NCBI GenBank assembly: GCA_002419125.1
Contig: DIFL01000048.1
Coordinates: forward strand, 1 to 13,694
Direction of reading: 5' to 3'
Length of the DNA: 13,694 nt
From: Candidatus Dojkabacteria bacterium UBA5749
Lineage (GTDB): Bacteria; Patescibacteriota; Dojkabacteria; SC72
Of the stretch, positions 8,003 through 13,694 are shown piece by piece. The notes below the pieces were generated by a model, which was not told where the DNA came from, searched no databases, and was given only the letters and a program-made list of their open reading frames with translations. The first letter of the stretch is position 1. The number at the start of each line of letters is the position of its first letter. The position numbers were made by a program, and so were the translations under genes.

Positions 8003-8033
8003 TATATAAATCGTGAAAATGGGTAGTATAAAA

Positions 8034-8702
8034 CTACTCTTTTTTAACTGGAGTCTCTGTTTCTTCAGTAGTTTCTTCTCCCTCTACAGCGGCTGTTTCT
8101 TCTCCCTCTTCCTCCCCTTCAACAGGAGCTACTACAACCTCTTCTACCTTTTGAATCTCTGTAATAGTTACAATTGTTGCTTTAGCTTGTTCATCATTGA
8201 TTAAGGACATTCCTTCTGGGAGTTTAATGTCATCAACATTAATAGTCTGTCCAACAGTATCTAACTTAGAAATATCAATCTCAATATATGGCTTAAGATC
8301 TGAGAGTTTACATCTAACCTCAATACTATCCAATACGTTAACAAGGACTCCTAGGTTGTTCTTAACAGCAGGGGATATACCAATGATATTGAAAGGAATA
8401 GTAAATACCATAGGGGCACTCTCATCAATTCTAAACAAGGCTACATGATTAATTTCATCTGTAACAGGATTAATATCTAATTCCTTAACTAATGTCTTAA
8501 ATGATTCTTTCTCTAATGTAGTATCTAAAATTGAAGTAGATGTAGTATTCCTGTTTATCCAGTCTGCATCCGTGGTATTCATTACAACATTAAAGGATTC
8601 TCCCTTCCCGTTATACACGACAGCTGGTGTAAGACCATCTTTTCTTAAATGTCTTACTTTCTTTCCAGTAACATCTCTTTTTTGTAATTGAAGTTTTTCC
8701 AT
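8034..8702 (-). CDS. rplY: 50S ribosomal protein L25 (CTC/TL5 type)
   Basis: L25 binds 5S rRNA on the 50S subunit; the longer CTC/TL5 form adds a second beta domain. The first 90 or so residues form the 5S-binding domain (RDVTGKKVRHLRKDGLTPAVVY at the start; LDINPVTDEINHV typical of the family), about 91-185 form the CTC domain (IPFNIIGISPAVKNNLGVLV; LPEGMSLI), and the last 35 or so residues are a Glu/Thr-rich acidic tail. Total 222 residues. The reading frame stays open upstream to 8843, but the conserved protein begins at MEKLQLQKRDV, so the ATG at 8702 is chosen; the longer form would run through the divergent promoter region and into hrcA. A TATACT box 11 nt upstream predicts a leader of only a few nucleotides. 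Confidence 0.93.
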   Translation of the reverse strand: MEKLQLQKRDVTGKKVRHLRKDGLTPAVVYNGKGESFNVVMNTTDADWINRNTTSTSILDTTLEKESFKTLVKELDINPVTDEINHVALFRIDESAPMVFTIPFNIIGISPAVKNNLGVLVNVLDSIEVRCKLSDLKPYIEIDISKLDTVGQTINVDDIKLPEGMSLINDEQAKATIVTITEIQKVEEVVVAPVEGEEEGEETAAVEGEETTEETETPVKKE

Positions 8703-8713
8703 AAGCAAGTGAG

Positions 8714-8742
8714 AGTATAGCAAAGATAGGGGTCTTTTGCAA
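8714..8742 (-). promoter_or_regulatory. Probable sigma70-type promoter of L25
   Basis: On the minus strand TTGCAA (8737-8742) and TATACT (8714-8719) are separated by 17 nt. The predicted start is near 8707, leaving about 5 nt before the ATG at 8702. It sits back to back with the hrcA promoter without overlapping it. Confidence 0.6.
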
Positions 8743-8758
8743 TTCTTTTTACTTGCTC

Positions 8759-8787
8759 TTGACGAATATGAAATTTCCCAATATACT
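8759..8787 (+). promoter_or_regulatory. Sigma70-type promoter of the hrcA-grpE-dnaK operon
   Basis: TTGACG (8759-8764) and TATACT (8782-8787) are separated by exactly 17 nt, the best promoter in the window. The predicted start is near 8794, giving a leader of about 23 nt before the hrcA ATG. The predicted start lies inside the CIRCE-like element, as expected for a repressible heat-shock promoter. Confidence 0.8.
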
Positions 8788-8788
8788 C

Positions 8789-8815
8789 TTGGCAGGTAAG
8801 ATGTAAGAGTGCTAA
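8789..8815. promoter_or_regulatory. CIRCE-like HrcA operator with a degenerate left arm
   Basis: The right arm GAGTGCTAA (8807-8815) matches the CIRCE consensus at all nine bases. At the canonical 9-nt spacing the left arm is TTGGCAGGT, which matches TTAGCACTC at five of nine. It begins one base after the -10 box and ends one base before the hrcA ATG, where bound HrcA would block initiation. Position and the perfect half-site make it convincing; binding is inferred. Confidence 0.75.
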
Positions 8816-8816
8816 A

Positions 8817-9545
8817 ATGCAAAGTATTACAGAAAGACAACAAGAGATATTAATGGCGATAATAAGTGAATTTATGCAAAGTGCTGATGAGGTTGGTTCC
8901 TTGGCTCTTTTAGAAAAATACGATTTAGGAGTTAGTTCTGCGACTGTAAGAAATGAAATGGCTAGGCTAATGGATTTAGGTTTGCTAGAAAAGAGTCACA
9001 TCTCTTCTGGTAGGTATCCTACAGATTTAGCACTACGAATGTATGTTAGCAAAATATTAGGAAGTAGTTCTTTAAATCCAATGATTACTGTTGAAATAAG
9101 GCAAGGGATATTTAGAGATAGGTTCTCCAAAGAAACAGTAATTGATTCAATATTAAAGATAGTATCTGATGAAACAGAATCAGTAGCATTTATATTAATA
9201 GAGGGTATTTCAAGGTATTGGGGAATATCTCAACTTTTTAAATATGAAGAGCTAAGAGAATGGGAAAAGATACAAAGAATAGTAAACATTTTAGAGGATT
9301 CCAATTTCTTAAACAATATGATGAAGAAATATAGCGGTTCAGGAGTATCTCTAATTATCGGGGAAGAGTCAGGAATTAATGGACTGGATCAATGTGCAAT
9401 GGCTTTTACTCAATTACCTTTCTGGAATACTACAGATGCCCATATTGGAGTAATTGGTTCAAAGAGAATGGATTATGCTAAATGTGTACCTTCTCTTCGT
9501 GAGGTACAAAACTCTATGCGAAATGCAATGAGTGGATGGAATTAA
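8817..9545 (+). CDS. hrcA: Heat-inducible transcription repressor HrcA (short form)
   Basis: HrcA represses chaperone genes by binding CIRCE operators, its folding being helped by chaperonin so that stress relieves repression. Residues 3-70 are the winged helix: TERQQEIL, VGSLALLEKYDLGVSSATVRNEMARL and SSGRYPTD. The C-terminal GAF-like part is recognised by VSLIIGEESG (177-186) and IGVIGSKRMDYAKCVPSL (210-227), equivalent to the GPxRMxY motif. At 242 residues it is about 100 shorter than typical HrcA (about 340), chiefly in the middle, where the inserted domain seems reduced or absent. It is the first gene of hrcA-grpE-dnaK, 17 nt before grpE. A CIRCE-like element abuts its start, so autoregulation is likely. 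No Shine-Dalgarno is seen. Confidence 0.9.
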   Translation: MQSITERQQEILMAIISEFMQSADEVGSLALLEKYDLGVSSATVRNEMARLMDLGLLEKSHISSGRYPTDLALRMYVSKILGSSSLNPMITVEIRQGIFRDRFSKETVIDSILKIVSDETESVAFILIEGISRYWGISQLFKYEELREWEKIQRIVNILEDSNFLNNMMKKYSGSGVSLIIGEESGINGLDQCAMAFTQLPFWNTTDAHIGVIGSKRMDYAKCVPSLREVQNSMRNAMSGWN

Positions 9546-9562
9546 AATAGATATCAATAGAT

Positions 9563-10108
9563 ATGAAAAAAAATATAAACACAAAAGGTGTGCAGGAAAA
9601 GAATGTTGAGAAATATAAAGAGTTAGAAGGTAAAATTGCTCAGCTTGCTTTAACAATAGATGCTGTTGAAGATGAGAAATTAGTTGTAACGAATCAATTA
9701 AAAAGAGCACTAGCTGACTATCATAACCTTGAGGCTAATACAAATAAAAGAGTAGGTCTTTTGTATATGCAATCAAGAAAGTCTTTGGCTGAGAAACTAA
9801 TTCCAATTGTAGATGATTTAACAATGGCTATTAAGAGCAAAGAAGGTATGGAATTTAATCAAAATACTTTGGCATGGGCTAATGGTGTTGTTGGAATATT
9901 AAATAATTTAGAGAAGAGTTTGGAAGAGATTGGTTTAAAAAAATATATACCCCAAAAGGGTAGTAAGTTTGATCCTCAATTACAGGAAGCAATTACAGTT
10001 ATTGAGGATAAAATACCAGGTTTAATCTTTGATGTTATACAACCTGGCTATTTATTAGATGATACTGTTATACGACCATCAAGAGTGGTTGTTACTAAGA
10101 GTAAGTAA
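9563..10108 (+). CDS. grpE: Nucleotide exchange factor GrpE
   Basis: GrpE releases ADP from DnaK and so drives the chaperone cycle in the cytoplasm. Residues 10-80 form the long charged helix used for dimerisation (RALADYHNLEANTNKRV at about 48-64). The C-terminal beta-wing domain is recognised by FDPQLQEAI (136-144), PGYLLDDTVIRPSRVVVTK (161-179) and the surrounding spacing. 181 residues is normal. It lies between hrcA (17 nt upstream) and dnaK (21 nt downstream), the classical order. No Shine-Dalgarno is visible; the start codon lies within the second copy of a 9-nt direct repeat (AATAGATAT at 9546-9554 and 9556-9564). Confidence 0.95.
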   Translation: MKKNINTKGVQEKNVEKYKELEGKIAQLALTIDAVEDEKLVVTNQLKRALADYHNLEANTNKRVGLLYMQSRKSLAEKLIPIVDDLTMAIKSKEGMEFNQNTLAWANGVVGILNNLEKSLEEIGLKKYIPQKGSKFDPQLQEAITVIEDKIPGLIFDVIQPGYLLDDTVIRPSRVVVTKSK

Positions 10109-10112
10109 TTAA

Positions 10113-10131
10113 ATTTTAATAATATTAAAAT
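10113..10131 (+). repeat. A/T-only inverted repeat over the dnaK start codon
   Basis: ATTTTAAT and ATTAAAAT form a perfect 8-bp inverted repeat around a 3-nt AAT loop. In mRNA the 3' arm contains the first two bases of the dnaK AUG. Such a stem is weak and arises easily in A/T-rich spacers, so function is uncertain. Confidence 0.45.
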
Positions 10132-12055
10132 GAGTAAAATAATAGGAATAGACTTAGGTACCACAAATAGTGCTATGGCATATATGTCTGGTGGAAAACC
10201 TAATATCATCGCAAATGCACAGGGAGGGAGATTAACTCCATCCATTGTTGCTCTAGATGATAAAGGAGAAACTCTTGTAGGATCTCCTGCAAAGAATCAG
10301 GCAGTAACAAACCCAGAAGGAACAATCTACTCTGTAAAGAGGTTGATTGGTAGGACTTGGGATGATCCTGAGGTTCAAAAGGATAGAGAATTACTTCCTT
10401 TTGAAATGAGGAAATCCAAAAGCGATGGTGTAGAGGTTAAAATGGGTGATTCGTGGTATACCCCACAAGAGATTTCTGCAAAGATTTTGGCAAAGATGAA
10501 AAAGGACGCTGAAGAGTTTTTGGGAGAGAAAGTTACAGAGGCTGTAATTACAGTTCCTGCTTACTTTGATGACTCTCAAAGGCAGGCAACAAAAGATGCA
10601 GGGAAAATAGCAGGATTGGATGTTAAAAGAATAGTTAACGAACCAACAGCTGCTGCATTGGCATATGGATTAGACAACAAGAAAGATGCTAAGATAGCTA
10701 TTTTTGACTTAGGTGGAGGGACCTTTGATATCTCCATATTAGAGATTGGAGATGGGGTGTTTGAAGTACTTTCTACTAATGGTGATACACACTTAGGTGG
10801 AGATGACTTTGATCAAAAGGTTATTGATAAGTTAGCTAAAGATTTTAAAGATAGTGATGGAGTAGATTTAAAGGATGATCGAACTGCTTTGCAAAGACTA
10901 AAAGAGGCTGCAGAGAAGGCAAAGATTGAGCTATCAACATCGGAAGAAACAGAAATTAATATTCCATATATTACAGCAACTTCTAGTGGGCCAAAGCATC
11001 TTAAAGTAAAAATGAGTAGATCTGATTTAGAGAAGTTGACTTCAGAACTGATTGAAAAAACTGTTAAACCTTGTGAGAAAGCACTTAAAGATGCAAAACT
11101 AAGTACCTCAGATATTGATGAAGTATTACTAGTAGGTGGTATGACTAGAATGCCTGCAGTAATTAAAAAGGTTAAAGAGATATTTAATAAAGAACCAAAT
11201 AAAGGAGTAAATCCTGATGAAGTTGTTGCTGTCGGTGCAGCTATTCAGGGAGGAGTATTGGGTGGAGATGTTAAAGATATTACACTTTTAGATGTTACAC
11301 CCCTATCTTTAGGTTTAGAAACATTAGGTGGAGTCATGACAAAATTAATAGAGAGAAATACTACAATACCTGTTGAGAAGAAGCAGATATTTAGTACCGC
11401 TGCAGATAACCAACCTGGTGTTGAGATTCATGTGTTACAGGGGGAAAGAGAGATGGCAGAGGATAACAAGACCTTAGGGAGGTTTATACTAGATGGTATC
11501 CCCCCTGCACCTAGAGGTATTCCTCAAATAGAGGTTATTTTTACCATTGATGCTAATGGAATATTAAATGTAAATGCTAAAGATTTAGCTACAAACAAGG
11601 AGCAGAAAATTACTATTACTGCTTCAACTGGTCTTAAAGATGAAGAAATTGAAAAGATGGTAGAAGAGGCTGCTAAACATGCTGATGAGGATAAAAAGAA
11701 AAAAGAGAGGGCAGAGAAGAGAAATAATGCTGACTCCCTATGCTTTAGTATTGAAAGATTGATAAAAGAGAATGGGGATAAGATAGAGGAAGATGAAAAA
11801 AAGGAATTAGAGGAGGGAGTTAAAGAGGTTAAGGAATTAATTACTAAAGATGACTTTGATCAAGAAGAGGTAGATAAGAAAGTAGAAAAATTAACAGAGA
11901 AGATGCAAGAGGTAAGTAAAAAGATGTATGAGAAAGCTTCAAAGGAATCAGCAGAGAAGAATGAGGAAAAGAAAGATGATGACAAGGAAAAGAAGGATGA
12001 AGATAAGGAAGAAAAGGAGGAAGAGGTAAAAGAGGGAGAAGTTGTCGAAGAGTAA
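10130..12055 (+). CDS. dnaK: Chaperone protein DnaK (Hsp70)
   Basis: ATP-dependent Hsp70 chaperone. The nucleotide-binding domain shows phosphate loop 1 (IGIDLGTTNS, 5-14), EPTAAALAYGL from 171, DLGGGTFD (193-200) and the adenosine motif VLLVGGMTRMP from 332. The interdomain linker and substrate domain follow, with DVTPLSLGLETLGG, NTTIPVEKKQIFSTA and GIPPAPRGIPQIEVIF. The helical lid ends in a strongly charged Lys/Glu/Asp tail (606-641). 641 residues is normal. Residues about 77-100 carry the NBD insertion found in proteobacterial-type DnaK and lacking in Firmicutes and Actinobacteria. Last gene of hrcA-grpE-dnaK; no dnaJ follows before the terminator. No Shine-Dalgarno; an A/T palindrome covers the start. 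Confidence 0.98.
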   Translation: MSKIIGIDLGTTNSAMAYMSGGKPNIIANAQGGRLTPSIVALDDKGETLVGSPAKNQAVTNPEGTIYSVKRLIGRTWDDPEVQKDRELLPFEMRKSKSDGVEVKMGDSWYTPQEISAKILAKMKKDAEEFLGEKVTEAVITVPAYFDDSQRQATKDAGKIAGLDVKRIVNEPTAAALAYGLDNKKDAKIAIFDLGGGTFDISILEIGDGVFEVLSTNGDTHLGGDDFDQKVIDKLAKDFKDSDGVDLKDDRTALQRLKEAAEKAKIELSTSEETEINIPYITATSSGPKHLKVKMSRSDLEKLTSELIEKTVKPCEKALKDAKLSTSDIDEVLLVGGMTRMPAVIKKVKEIFNKEPNKGVNPDEVVAVGAAIQGGVLGGDVKDITLLDVTPLSLGLETLGGVMTKLIERNTTIPVEKKQIFSTAADNQPGVEIHVLQGEREMAEDNKTLGRFILDGIPPAPRGIPQIEVIFTIDANGILNVNAKDLATNKEQKITITASTGLKDEEIEKMVEEAAKHADEDKKKKERAEKRNNADSLCFSIERLIKENGDKIEEDEKKELEEGVKEVKELITKDDFDQEEVDKKVEKLTEKMQEVSKKMYEKASKESAEKNEEKKDDDKEKKDEDKEEKEEEVKEGEVVEE

Positions 12056-12058
12056 ATT

Positions 12059-12088
12059 AGAGAAGGGGCTTTAAGCCCCTTCTCTTTT
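12059..12088 (+). terminator. Intrinsic terminator of the hrcA-grpE-dnaK operon
   Basis: An 11-bp perfect stem (AGAGAAGGGGC with GCCCCTTCTCT) with a TTTAA loop is followed by TTTTCT. It starts 3 nt after the dnaK stop codon. The G+C-rich core stands out against the A/T-rich background. Confidence 0.92.
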
Positions 12089-12097
12089 CTGCTACTA

Positions 12098-12103
12098 TAT
12101 ACT
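12098..12103 (+). promoter_or_regulatory. Possible -10 box for the O-antigen ligase-like gene
   Basis: TATACT follows the dnaK terminator and would start transcription near 12110, about 21 nt before the ATG at 12131. No good -35 hexamer is seen 16-18 nt upstream, where the terminator lies, so this is a weak call. A promoter is expected here because the upstream operon is terminated. Confidence 0.3.
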
Positions 12104-12130
12104 CTAAGATAATTTTACTGCCGTTTAAAA

Positions 12131-13694
12131 ATGTCAGAAGAGAAAAGTATAATAGTGTCATCAGTTTTCGATACAATCTCGAAGATTCAAAGGGTTCTTT
12201 TTAATATTACACTATTTGTAATACCTTGGTTTATTATCCCCTTACCATTTGATTCCACAGAGAGGATGAAGAGCATTCTCTTTATTGTACTTTCATCCTT
12301 GCTAATTCTATTAGAGGTGGTTAAGTGGATTTGGGATGGAAAGATATCAATTGTTAAATCCAAATTAGATAAAATATTCCTACTTCTGTTCTTTTCATTC
12401 CTTTTAGGAAGTATCTTTGCAAGAGACCCTTGGATTTCTATGTGGGGATATGACGGTAGGATGGGTACTGGTCTCTTTGTAATGATATTTTTGTTTTTGT
12501 TTTTCTTCCTTTCTAGAGGTTTTATGCAAAAGAAGAAAGAGATTGTTGGTGCAGTAACTGCACTTTCCTTTGGAGTATTTGTATTGGTTGCTTTAAGTAT
12601 GTTGTCTGTCCTTAAAGTTGATGTATTTGGGTGGTTTCCTTATGTTAGAGATTTCTTTAATGTCGGATTGCCATTAACATTTTCTTTTCAAGAGATTATG
12701 TTGATATCGGGGGTTTCAATATTTTTAAATCTATTCCTATTAATTGATGCATTCCAAACAGAGGAGTATCAAGCGAGTATATTTCCAGTAGTAGCCTCTG
12801 TAATATCGTTTATCTCACTAGCTATTTTCTCTGTTAACCAAGGAGCTTTAATACCTATTCTTTTCTTCGTGGTATCAGTATTTGTGTGTGTGTTCCTTTG
12901 GTTAAAATTAGACAAAAAGTTAAAAGCACTCCCAATTGTAATTGCTGTATTTACTACTTTAACGCTTGTTTTGTGTATAGGGTTTCAATATGAACCATTC
13001 AGAAAAGCGTTATTAGGGAGCGAATTTACAACGATTACTCCAATAAGATTGGGGGCTGATATCTCTTGGAGGGTCTCAAGTTCTTCAATTGTTGATGACT
13101 TCTTTAGGGGATTGGTAGGATTAGGGAATGATTCTTTTGGAATAGGGTATAACATATTTAAACCACAAACAGATGCAACAATTGCTTTAGGAAATACCAC
13201 TTTTGTTACAGGCTCTAACGAAGTATTTACAACTTTGTCTAATAGGGGATTAATTGGGGTTATGGTTTGGTTAATGCTAGGTCTTTCATACTTAAGGTTA
13301 TTAATTAAGAACTTATCTTCAAAGAAGTCCTCAGGTTTTACTTCGATCTTACTTGGGTTAGTTGCATTATTTGTATATTTAGGGTCTCTCTTTCTTCCAT
13401 TTTCCTTCCTTTTGTTCTTCCTTCTATTTGCTATAACAATTCTTCTTGTGGCTGTGGATAGCAAAGAGAATGACAATGATGAATTCTTAGTCAAGTTCTG
13501 GGCAGTTAATACTGGAACGGAAAATAGAGATATAAATAAAACAATGGAGGGTATTAATTGGTTTATTACAATTGTATTCACAGTACTTACAATCGCAGGG
13601 ATAGTATTTCTCATCGTTAAATCAATGGGTACGGCATATGTAGTTAGAGCTGAATCTTACAACAAAGAAATGAATCTTAAGTATCAGAACGAGC
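12131..13694 (+). CDS. O-antigen ligase/polymerase-like polytopic membrane protein (3' partial)
   Basis: Open from ATG 12131 to the window edge: 521 residues, no stop. Members of this group join or polymerise lipid-linked glycans at the outer face of the membrane. About 12-13 hydrophobic segments are visible (roughly 22-40, 47-65, 81-97, 113-128, 138-160, 185-207, 217-233, 236-257, 266-285, 372-390, 404-422, 424-441, 474-497). A large hydrophilic loop spans about 286-371 and contains GLGNDSFGIGYNIFKP (330-345) and NEVFTTLSNRGLIGV (363-377), the pattern of the Wzy_C/O-antigen ligase domain, although the usual His-Asn reads Ser-Asn. An early SMWGYDGR (103-110) is typical of this architecture. 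After the last helix RAESYNKEM begins what looks like a helical, possibly TPR, region cut by the edge. The exact reaction is unknown. No Shine-Dalgarno. Confidence 0.75.
   Translation, partial: MSEEKSIIVSSVFDTISKIQRVLFNITLFVIPWFIIPLPFDSTERMKSILFIVLSSLLILLEVVKWIWDGKISIVKSKLDKIFLLLFFSFLLGSIFARDPWISMWGYDGRMGTGLFVMIFLFLFFFLSRGFMQKKKEIVGAVTALSFGVFVLVALSMLSVLKVDVFGWFPYVRDFFNVGLPLTFSFQEIMLISGVSIFLNLFLLIDAFQTEEYQASIFPVVASVISFISLAIFSVNQGALIPILFFVVSVFVCVFLWLKLDKKLKALPIVIAVFTTLTLVLCIGFQYEPFRKALLGSEFTTITPIRLGADISWRVSSSSIVDDFFRGLVGLGNDSFGIGYNIFKPQTDATIALGNTTFVTGSNEVFTTLSNRGLIGVMVWLMLGLSYLRLLIKNLSSKKSSGFTSILLGLVALFVYLGSLFLPFSFLLFFLLFAITILLVAVDSKENDNDEFLVKFWAVNTGTENRDINKTMEGINWFITIVFTVLTIAGIVFLIVKSMGTAYVVRAESYNKEMNLKYQNE

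Noticed and set aside
7997..8009. TATATATA run as a repeat element or origin-like site
   Set aside because: It is too short and better explained as the A/T-rich -10 region of the glycosyltransferase gene.
8203..8448. Plus-strand open frame opposite the L25 gene
   Set aside because: It is complementary to conserved L25 sequence and has no start signal or recognisable product.
8703..8843. Longer L25 reading frame starting at 8843
   Set aside because: The upstream 47 residues do not resemble L25, overlap hrcA and run across two promoters and the CIRCE-like site; the conserved protein starts at the ATG at 8702.
7011..8843. Horizontally acquired island between rpsG and hrcA
   Set aside because: Base composition and codon preference look like the flanking genes, and there are no mobile genes, direct repeats or tRNA edges; strand switch alone is not evidence.
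12985..13614. 209-codon open frame on the minus strand
   Set aside because: It is antisense to the long ligase-like frame, has no recognisable domain and looks like a shadow of an A/T-rich membrane-protein gene.
1..13694. Alternative genetic code with TGA read as an amino acid (known in some CPR phyla)
   Set aside because: No gene needs TGA read-through, Trp is encoded by TGG throughout and all genes are full length with TAA/TAG stops. TGA is simply unused as a stop here, which nine genes cannot make significant.

Overview
This is an A+T-rich stretch of bacterial chromosome made almost entirely of core information-processing and protein-quality genes. It reads cleanly with the standard bacterial code; all nine visible stop codons are TAA or TAG. 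The compact spacing, near absence of Shine-Dalgarno sequences, a short HrcA, an O-antigen-ligase-like membrane protein with an apparent C-terminal extension, and divergent positions in otherwise near-invariant RNA polymerase and S12 motifs suggest a Candidate Phyla Radiation (Patescibacteria) genome. A Dojkabacteria- or Microgenomates-like lineage is possible, but that placement is inference from protein character only.

Layout. 1-7010 (+): the 3' part of rpoB, complete rpoC overlapping it by 8 nt, then rpsL and rpsG (the start of a str-type operon). A stem-loop terminator at 7031-7054 separates these from two genes on the minus strand, a family 2 glycosyltransferase (7053-7991) and ribosomal protein L25/CTC (8034-8702). 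A 114-nt divergent promoter region follows (8703-8816), with back-to-back sigma70-type promoters and a CIRCE-like operator. Then comes the heat-shock operon hrcA-grpE-dnaK (8817-12055, +), closed by a strong intrinsic terminator (12059-12088). The last gene (12131 to the edge, +) encodes a polytopic O-antigen ligase/polymerase-like protein cut by the window end. No intergenic gap reaches 300 bases. I see no rRNA, tRNA, CRISPR, insertion sequence or prophage.

How it works together. RpoB and RpoC form the catalytic core of RNA polymerase, and S12 and S7 are 30S proteins. HrcA probably represses its own operon through the CIRCE-like site, coupling GrpE and DnaK production to protein-folding stress. 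The glycosyltransferase and the ligase-like protein point to surface polysaccharide assembly, but they are not in one operon.

I do not see a new multi-gene system here. The observations most worth following are: -10 boxes placed so close to start codons that rpsL, the glycosyltransferase and perhaps L25 would have leaderless or nearly leaderless mRNAs; changes in beta and beta' catalytic and rifampicin-pocket motifs; an S12 that natively carries Arg at the streptomycin-resistance position; and an A/T-only hairpin covering the dnaK start codon.
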